Source: Xenopus tropicalis (Eukaryota > Chordata > Amphibia > Anura > Pipidae). From it: a stretch of 64,000 nucleotides of DNA. This document shows, piece by piece, positions 56,975 through 64,000 of this stretch (position 1 is its first letter; each line of letters begins with the position of its first letter). The stretch spans positions 172,527,019 to 172,591,018 of the forward strand of contig NC_030677.2 in NCBI RefSeq assembly GCF_000004195.4. Reading direction: 5' to 3'. A model generated the notes under the pieces. That model worked only from the letters and a program-made list of their open reading frames with translations. It was not told the origin of the DNA and did no database searches. Made by a program: the position numbers and the translations under genes.

Positions 56975-57422
56975 TTATACCATATATCCTGATTAATAAA
57001 TGCAAGGATAAAGATCCTGCCGAACCATGTTTCTACCAAATCTAGACCATAATCCAAAGCCGAAAGAAGAATAAGATGACGTTCATGACAAATGCACTCT
57101 TACCACATAATAAAATTAAGGGCCGTGGAAAGTTAACTGCCCTTAATCCTCAGATAATTTTCTGCCCGGACCCCCCCTCCCTCCCTTCTTCTTTTCCCTA
57201 ATTAAAAAACAAACTCAATCCAGCAACCAAATACCCTGACAACGGACAGACCTTTTACTTTATCTCTTTTATTAAGAAATGTATAATGCCATGTTGATAT
57301 GGGAACATTGTGACTACAATCTGTAATATGATATGACATGTTTTTCTATTTCTGTAAACTTTGCCATGATATCATATTGATACAAATGTTGGATTGTTAT
57401 AAAACCCAATAAAAATCTAAAA
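55038..57422 (+). mobile_element. Young 5'-truncated L1/Tx1-clade LINE insertion
   Basis: ATTAATTACACTTTGTT occurs at 55021-55037 and again at 57423-57439, a perfect 17-bp target-site duplication. Between them are the second half of ORF2 (to 56974) and a 448-bp 3' UTR. The UTR has a C/T-rich tract (57,170-57,196) and ends CCCAATAAAAATCTAAA. The 5' truncation inside ORF2 is the usual outcome of target-primed reverse transcription. There is no long poly-A; the end is the short A-rich AATAAAAATCTAAA. Confidence 0.93.
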
Positions 57423-57439
57423 ATTAATTACACTTTGTT

Positions 57440-57853
57440 GAAAAAGGTGTTAAGTACAGGTTACAGGGGCACAAGGGAACAGAGATGCCCTGGAATTAAT
57501 TCTTGCCCTAAATAGGCCTTACTTCCAGGGATCCCTTTGTTTGTGCCACCTACACACACAAATGTCTTGCACTAAATAAATCAGAGATAATGCCAGTGTC
57601 ATAAACGTATTGGTTATTCTACACCTGCATTAGTATTACAACAAGCTGCAGAGCAAGCAACAGAAGGATTGGGTTAAGCATTAGGCTGTGATACAGTGAA
57701 ATCTGAGTTACAAAATTGTTCTCCTTGTGGCCAAGGGCAAATAACATTATTGTTCTGCACCTTAGACACAGAAGGCATATGCAAAAAGCTCAATTTCTTT
57801 TCTTACTGGAAGTAAAAATAATATATTTACCCTCATATATAATAAAAGGCACT
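57440..57853. other. Non-coding spacer
   Basis: Nothing recognised. Confidence 0.5.
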
Positions 57854-57970
57854 AAGTTTGCCCAGTAGTAGTAACTTATAGCAACCAATAAGATGTTTGC
57901 TTTTAAACAGGTGACCAGTAAATTCTACCTGCTGATTGGTTGCTATGGGTTACTGCACCTGGGCAAACTT
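57854..57970. mobile_element. Small hairpin MITE (AAGTTTGCCCAG ends)
   Basis: AAGTTTGCCCAGTAGTAGTA and ACTTATAGCAACCAATAAGA on the left arm are answered by CTGATTGGTTGCTATGGGTT and ACTGCACCTGGGCAAACTT. About 117 bp, flanked by TAA/TTA-like bases. Related phrases occur at 6,065-6,165. Confidence 0.8.
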
Positions 57971-60164
57971 ATTACGTAACCATTTTAATTTATTTTTCAC
58001 TTTTTATAAGAAAAAAAATGCTATCCGGGCGATTCTTTTGTCTACACAATGATTTTTCTGAAGAAAATGCCTGTGCCTAAACTACTTTTTATTTTCCATC
58101 AGGGTGTTTTGCCTAAAAACATTTACCAAATGCGATGCATTAAAAGCCATTATAACCTATGGGCACTGGGCAATTGAACTGCAAGTTTGCCAGAATTCTA
58201 GCACATAATAGGGTTAAAAAGTGGCTGAAAATATTTTTACATGTGATGAAATTTTTAATACTGGCCATCCACGGGAATGTCATGCTTATACAAGAATATC
58301 ATTTTTAAGTGTAAAAGTGATATTACACATTTTTTGGTCCTGTTTTCCTGCATTTCCGCTACATCTGCAACTGCAGTGAAAAGCCATTATTCTGTAGTTA
58401 AGATATTAGAATAAATGGCTGGGAATAGTATTTAAAATATTGTCCTTTAGATAAATGAGATGTTTATCATTTTATAGCTTTAATTTCACATTTCATTTGG
58501 TTAATCTTCCATATATGTGAGCATCTGATTATACATGAATGTAATCATTAATTAGATGGATATGAACAGGACTGCTTTAAAGGAAAGGATGATGTTGCCA
58601 AAGAAATGAAACCTGCTGACATTTCAAAGATGCAAGAAAAAGCGATTGGTTCCTCGTTATTGCTTATATTTTATTTTTATACTGTGAGCTGCTCAATTAA
58701 CAAACTAGAGATATCTATATCAACTCTACATTTATTGGTGACATGCCAATAGATATCCTAGGATTCCACTGTTCTACCAGCACTGAACTGTAAAGGATGA
58801 CCAAATATATTCACAGGTCTGGTAGGAATAGAAAGGATTGACTAGTGCGCTGTTACTCTGCAGAAGCACCTTATGGCATTGTGGCCACCAATGCGCCCTT
58901 CTTTCTGTTAAAGCTCACTCACGCATTCCTAGTTTCGTTTTGTCTGTTTTACAGGTAATGGCTTTGATTTTCAGATGCAGCCACCCATAAAATTGACTTC
59001 TGAATGAGTCCAGCGAAGCAATTTTAATTGTACCTTTTTAGTTTGAAAATAATCAGTTTGCCTAAATAGAGGAAAACCTGATGTAAGATCTGATGTAGGA
59101 CTAAAACTAGCATTGTAATGCTAACTAAAGTGCAAGCTTCCTTAGCTACAGTCTACTATGTCTGAGCAAGCAATGAAGTCATTTTGCTCTGTTCTTCTTT
59201 GCATGTACTCCCTTCCCAAATTCCACTGTGTTTAACAAACCTTTCCCCTCCTTATTTGGTGGATAGCCACCCAGCTGCAAAGGGGCATGATTGTTATTGG
59301 TTGGGTAGCCCAAAAGCATACATAGTTACAGAAGGAGGACAGGTTTGGTGGTCACTACCACAGTGGAAAAAAATGATCTTTCCAGGATTACCTGAATTTT
59401 GCCTTCAAGTTTATTTGTTTCGTTTAACACATTCAAAAGTTTCATGTACAAGAAATATTTTTTTTTAATTTTCAATTTTTTAATATTCTATTTATACTTT
59501 AAATATCAACTGTTGTATTCTATTTGATACATAATGGGGAAAGTACTGTGTTATTGTTTCATGTAGTGTACAATAGAAACAAAAGAACACTCATTCATAT
59601 TTACTGTTGAACTGTATGTTTAAAAGGATTATGTTTGTGGTTGATGGTATGGTGCATTTTGCACAATAATACAAATTGACTTCTAAACTGATCTATATGT
59701 TAATGCTAAGGTCTGCTTTTTATTGATCAAAGTCTTGGTAGCTATATCCCATTAACAACATTAGTTCTTCATATGGCCACCAATTTAAGGAAAGTCAATA
59801 TTCTTAAATGTAATAACACAGCCACTGATGATGTCTGCCCTGAAGGTTAAAATATTTAATAGAATTTAGGTTGAAGCTAGGTTATGGCCTTGTGGCCTTT
59901 TCATGGACCTAAGCCACATTCCCCTCCCTCTCATCTAGAAAGGCATAGCTATGTTATGCCGCCATACAACTTTATGTACCATCTCAAACACTCATAATTA
60001 CTATGTCAAATTGATTTATCTTTACCGTTATATATCGACTAATATATCCGCAAATGCACATTATTAATATGTTTGAAGTGAAAGAAGAGATGGCATACAC
60101 TGGCTGTCCATGCCTGTTTCATTTTTTTGGTAACTTTTGAATGGATCGTGTTCTCAGCCTTAGA
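57971..60164. other. Non-coding, apparently single-copy sequence
   Basis: No repeat ends and no recognisable coding frame. The 94-codon frame at 59184-59468 has no similarity that I can name. Confidence 0.45.
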
Positions 60165-60400
60165 ACTATAGGCCTGTTATTTTGACTTCAGTGGTAGGAA
60201 AGCTTTTTGAAGGTATAATAAGGGATAAGATACTTGAATACATTGCAAATCACAAAACTATGAGCTTGTTCCAGCATGGTTTTATAGATCTTGCAAGACT
60301 AATTTATTTTCCTTTTATGAGGAGGTGAGCAGGATCCTAGATTCTGGGATGGCAGTGGATGTCATCTACTTAGACTTTGCCAGTGCTTTTGATATCAAAG
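60165..60400 (+). pseudogene. CR1-like LINE reverse transcriptase fragment
   Basis: In one frame the sequence gives RPVILTSVVGKLFEGIIRDK, then ILEYIANHK and LFQHGFIDLA. After frame changes follow ILG, WQW and finally LDFASAFD. This is the order of the conserved CR1-clade RT start (YRPISLTS..GK..E.I......QHGF...CLTNL...YLDF.KAFD). Stops and shifts make it non-functional, and only about 80 residues are represented. It may be the same family as the C-terminal fragment at 21985, on the other strand. Confidence 0.75.
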
Positions 60401-61671
60401 TTTAATTTGCCAGGATTTATTGAGCTGAAACTGGTGAAACCCCATCTGGACAGACTGCAAGACTAATAAATAATGAAATCTTTGACACTGTCAAACACTT
60501 CACAAAAGGGATAAGTATTACACCAGAAGATGAAAGACAAGGGTGACTTATAAAGACTGACGTTGAAATTCACTTTTTACTGTTAACCATGGAAAAAAAG
60601 GATGTAATTCAAGCTTGAGAAGGCCACCATATACCATAACAAAATGTAGTCTGAGCCAGGCAAACCTGTAACAGGACAGCTTATTCACAAGACAATCACC
60701 ATAGGTAAACCCATTCAAATACAGTATATTTTATTCTGTGAATATTTTTAACAGCCTTTTTCAGCTATAATACATATATTAAATAGAATTACGCAACATT
60801 AATCAATTCATGTAAATAAAGGGATTTTATATGAAAGGATAGATGTCAAGACATGCCTATACAGTTCCTTTTCTGGCAAGCCCCCAGCAGTTTGTGTAAT
60901 TTCTCATTTGGCTCAACGGATTTCCTTCATCCTGTCACCCACCCTAGCAGTAGAAAATCACAGTGCTAAAAGAGAGGATGATTGGCTTTGTACAGTTCAG
61001 CTTTACCTGCCCGCCATGCCAGACTAAGTAGGAACATAGTTTATTGATTTTCTATCAGTCTAAAGCAGGGATCAGTCTGCATCTTGCTTTTAATGCTCCA
61101 TTTGAAGAACAGTTTTTTACTTTCTATCAAAGGCTTTGTGTCTATTAAGTGACCAAACATTATACAGAAGTTTGTTGGCTGAAAGCTAATTTTATAATTC
61201 AATGAAACTTTTATACTTTAGTTAAACCAGAAAATGGTTTCACAGGAAGTCTGGTTTGGTAATAAATATGTTTTGGTGATGGCTTTTATCAAATATGAAG
61301 ACATTCCTTTTCAGCCATAATAACATTAAAATATTCATATTGTTTATGAAATAATACCTGGAAGCATGATTGGGTGATCATTTGATCTACCAATAACTTG
61401 TTAACTTGTTAATAACTCCTATATAATCCAATTATTGACAGCTGCAGAAAAGTTGTTAGACATAAAGACCATCTCCATTCATTTCACTTGAGGGTTTAGC
61501 AGAAAGAATAAGAAATGGATGCCCAGCTCAGTAGTAGTTGCCTGAATTCCCCATAACTAAAGAATATAATGGTTCGCCACTGTGCAATGTAAAACATTTA
61601 CTTTTATTGTTGTCTGAAATTACAGTAATTTTTTAGGCTTTTTTTCTTTTTGTGCTGTCTGTGAATGAAAT
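60401..61671. other. Non-coding sequence, nothing recognised
   Basis: AT-rich; the CR1 similarity stops after 60,400. Confidence 0.45.
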
Positions 61672-61765
61672 GAAGAATGGACTGAATAGCCAAATAGAAA
61701 TGGAGAATGGACTGAATAGCCAAATAGAAATGGAGAATGGACTGAATAGAAATAGAAAGGGAGAA
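61672..61765. repeat. 30-bp tandem repeat, three units
   Basis: The unit AGAATGGACTGAATAGCCAA plus ATAGAAATGG is repeated; the third copy is shortened. A multiple of 3, so one frame stays open across it (MENGLNSQIE repeats). A CAGTCCAGTCCAGTCCAG run follows at about 61,778. Confidence 0.9.
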
Positions 61766-64000
61766 TGGATTGAACAGTCAGTCCAGTCCAGTCCAGTACA
61801 AGTTAATACATTTAATGCTATAGGTTATTTTACTATGGAAACTGATTTACCTGTACATTTGCCTGGTCAGTGGGATCATCTGTGATTGTACAGCTGAGGT
61901 TGCTTCATTCATGTTAGATCTTAGATATTTATATTACAATTAGATATATTATAATTATATTACATCATATGAAATATTCATATTATTAGATATTAATATT
62001 CATCTTAGATATTTATATTTGATATTCATATTTCATTTTAGAAATCTCTCAAATGTGTAAAATTTATAATTTTGCTATTTGTCAGTCCTGGCATTGATTT
62101 TTTTTTTTTTTTGTTCTTTGCCAGCACTGCTTCTGCCCAGGCTTACCTAGTTCTCTGTCCTTGCATTACTGGGCATGAACTGTGCCCTGTATTTAGTACT
62201 TTCATTGGTTCTGTTTGTTCCATTCTCTTTAGTTTTCTGCTTTAATCATGGCTGTTCCTACCATGCTAGAAGGTTCAGTGAATCAGACCCTCTTCCCATA
62301 AAGCAATACAGTGTTTAGGCATTTCAGTTTTAAACATTTTAGCTATGTTTCAATTGGGATGAAGGCCCTTATTGTAATCAGTTATTAACCTACCTGAGTG
62401 TCCATGTGTTTTGAACTTCAAGGGGAGCCTGTTTCTAACTTGTAGCCAGTTGGGGAATTATTACCTGGAACTAGCAGTAATGTTAAGATCTTGTGAAGCA
62501 GACACATAACATTTATCTTAAAAGGGTAGGGTCTGACTGGTCATGGATCATGTTCTCTCTTCTGCCAAATGAATCATGAAAGGGGAGCCATAATCTAGTT
62601 TGTTTGACTTGGAATTACCTGTGACAGCTGCTATGACTGGATTCCTGCCTGCCAGCTGGAAATTAGAAATAGTTGTGCATTAGGCAAGAATTTTCAGCTG
62701 AAATGCATGGATTTGTGATTTTGATCTTAACAAAGAATTTAGCAACTTGGGTAAAGGTAAGAGCCAAAGAAGAGACCCAAAATATTAATATAAACAGGTT
62801 CATTACATTTTGGAGCCATAGAGACTTAGAGCCATTAGACTTAAATATGGAGAGGGAGAGTACTGCGCAGCTTACTGATGATGTTGGGGGTTGGAAATAG
62901 TTCATGAGCTACCAAATGATTCAAAATTCTCTTTGTTAGTCCCTTTCTTACCAGAAAAAGCATAAATAACCGAATTAACTAGAGGTGCTCTGAGTCTGCT
63001 CAACTGCACACAATGAGCAAATGTGCTTAACATAAAAATCACCATTTTTATGAGCTACCAAATGAACTTGGAGAGGGAAAGGTAGCACTGGCATATGGTT
63101 TTGGGGTGGGAAAATATAGGAGAAATACAGGTTAAATACAGCAAATAAGCTTGGCAAAATTATACATGACCTTGGGGGAAAACAAGATTCGGTACATGAA
63201 CCTGTGGTGCGTTGATACACTTACAGTACTTGACCAAAAGCTGAGATGGCAAATAAGATTTAGGGGACCAGCTAAAACTAGTACATAAGAGGGAGAGAAG
63301 CCAAACAGTATCACGTGAGTGTCAGTAATGGCACATGAAGTTTATTTGGGGGTAGGGGCATAAGCGGGTAGCCGCACTGGCAAGTGAGGTGGAGGGGTGG
63401 GGAGTGGGAGAAGGTAATAATTGTCACAAGAACTGGATAGGGCTGGGAGAGTGGTCAAATGAAATTATATTGCATCTTTGCCCTAGATGCAAGTTTTTCT
63501 ACATTTTTTATGTTTTTGTTCCAATACAATATACACACAAATCTATTCAGTTGATTCACCCCAATTAAAAAAATGAACTCCTACTTTTCCCCAGTGTTGG
63601 CTACTATTATTATTACTACTATCCATTTGTAGGTGTTTATGACAGCGATAGACTAACCTTTATTTGCTCTGCATGAACACATTCTATTTCCTGTTTCTTC
63701 CACAGGGTTATTTTTCTATTCACTGCAGAGCCATACAGATCACAATATACATCAGTAAAATAAATGTGAATTATTTTATATCACATCACGCTGTTTCATC
63801 ACTTTCCTGGCAAACTGACCTAGGTAGAGAACTGGTGAATGATAATTATGTGTAGCTAATGGAATAAACAGCATTAAGGGCTTGCAGAACGCCCACTTGC
63901 CTACATAGTTGTTTTCTTCTAGACTGGCTTAGAAAATGTTTATTTAAATTGGGTTTTATGTAAACCTGGACTTCATTTTCTCCAATTAACTTAAATTGGC
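61766..64000. other. Non-coding AT-rich end of the window
   Basis: 61,915-62,035 is a degenerate ATATTCATATT-type AT-rich tract, and a T-run lies at 62,100-62,112. A frame at 62673-62900 (75 codons) and its complement are unassigned. No gene recognised. Confidence 0.45.

Noticed and set aside
61652..61885. 77-codon frame with MENGLNSQIE repeats as a gene
   Set aside because: Only a 30-bp tandem repeat kept in frame; no context for a gene.
1..64000. tRNA, rRNA or bacterial-type features
   Set aside because: No clover-leaf, A/B box pair or rRNA core sequence seen; composition and repeats are vertebrate.

Overview
This is vertebrate, non-coding, repeat-dense DNA that fits a Xenopus (clawed frog) chromosome, most likely X. 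tropicalis or a close relative. The evidence is the AT-rich, intron-less composition and the repeat content. There are TTAA-flanked T2-type MITEs (AGGAAAAC / AGGAGACA ends), TA-flanked CAGGTAT MITEs, hAT miniatures, Tc1-type transposons with long inverted repeats, L1/Tx1-clade and CR1-like LINE fragments, and chromovirus-type LTR debris. The species call is inference from remembered repeat families; no search was run. I see no host exon that I would defend, no tRNA, no rRNA and no CRISPR. The window looks like intergenic or deep intronic sequence.

Layout. 0-3 kb: a hAT miniature at the left edge, then a 1,570-bp Tc1-type transposon (207-bp inverted repeats, broken transposase) inserted near the right tip of a T2-type MITE. 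7-12.6 kb: a T2-type MITE, a MITE-in-MITE, an LTR-like block, and the 3' end of a Ty3/gypsy chromovirus (integrase GPY/F module, chromodomain, polypurine tract, LTR) on the minus strand. 15.5-18.25 kb: a 2.7-kb non-autonomous hAT-like element with a perfect 8-bp target duplication, loaded with minisatellites and itself inserted in an older repeat. 19.5-28 kb: CAGGTAT MITEs, a CR1 fragment, long hairpin MITEs, and a hAT miniature with a perfect 8-bp duplication. 30.9-31.4 kb: remnant of a second Tc1-like family. 37-38.6 kb: apparently nested LTRs. 38.8-40.3 kb: a T2-type MITE split by a hAT-like element carrying a 32-bp / 128-bp higher-order minisatellite. 42.4-44.4 kb: a T2-type MITE nested precisely in another T2-type MITE, then a third kind. 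48.2-49.4 kb: a cluster of MITEs. 51.4-57.4 kb: a decayed L1/Tx1 copy, two palindromic MITEs, and a young 5'-truncated L1/Tx1 insertion with a 17-bp target duplication and about 644 uninterrupted codons of ORF2. 58-64 kb: mostly unremarkable AT-rich DNA with a CR1 reverse-transcriptase fragment.

How it works together: the parts do not form a pathway. They are layers of transposon activity, and several nested insertions allow relative dating. The longest open frames are either transposon coding remnants or minisatellites open in all three frames. I found nothing that I would call a new biological system. The most rewarding observations are the nested insertions with reconstructable empty sites, the two minisatellite-bearing hAT elements, the splice-donor-bearing 47-bp tandem array, and the old and young L1/Tx1 pair.
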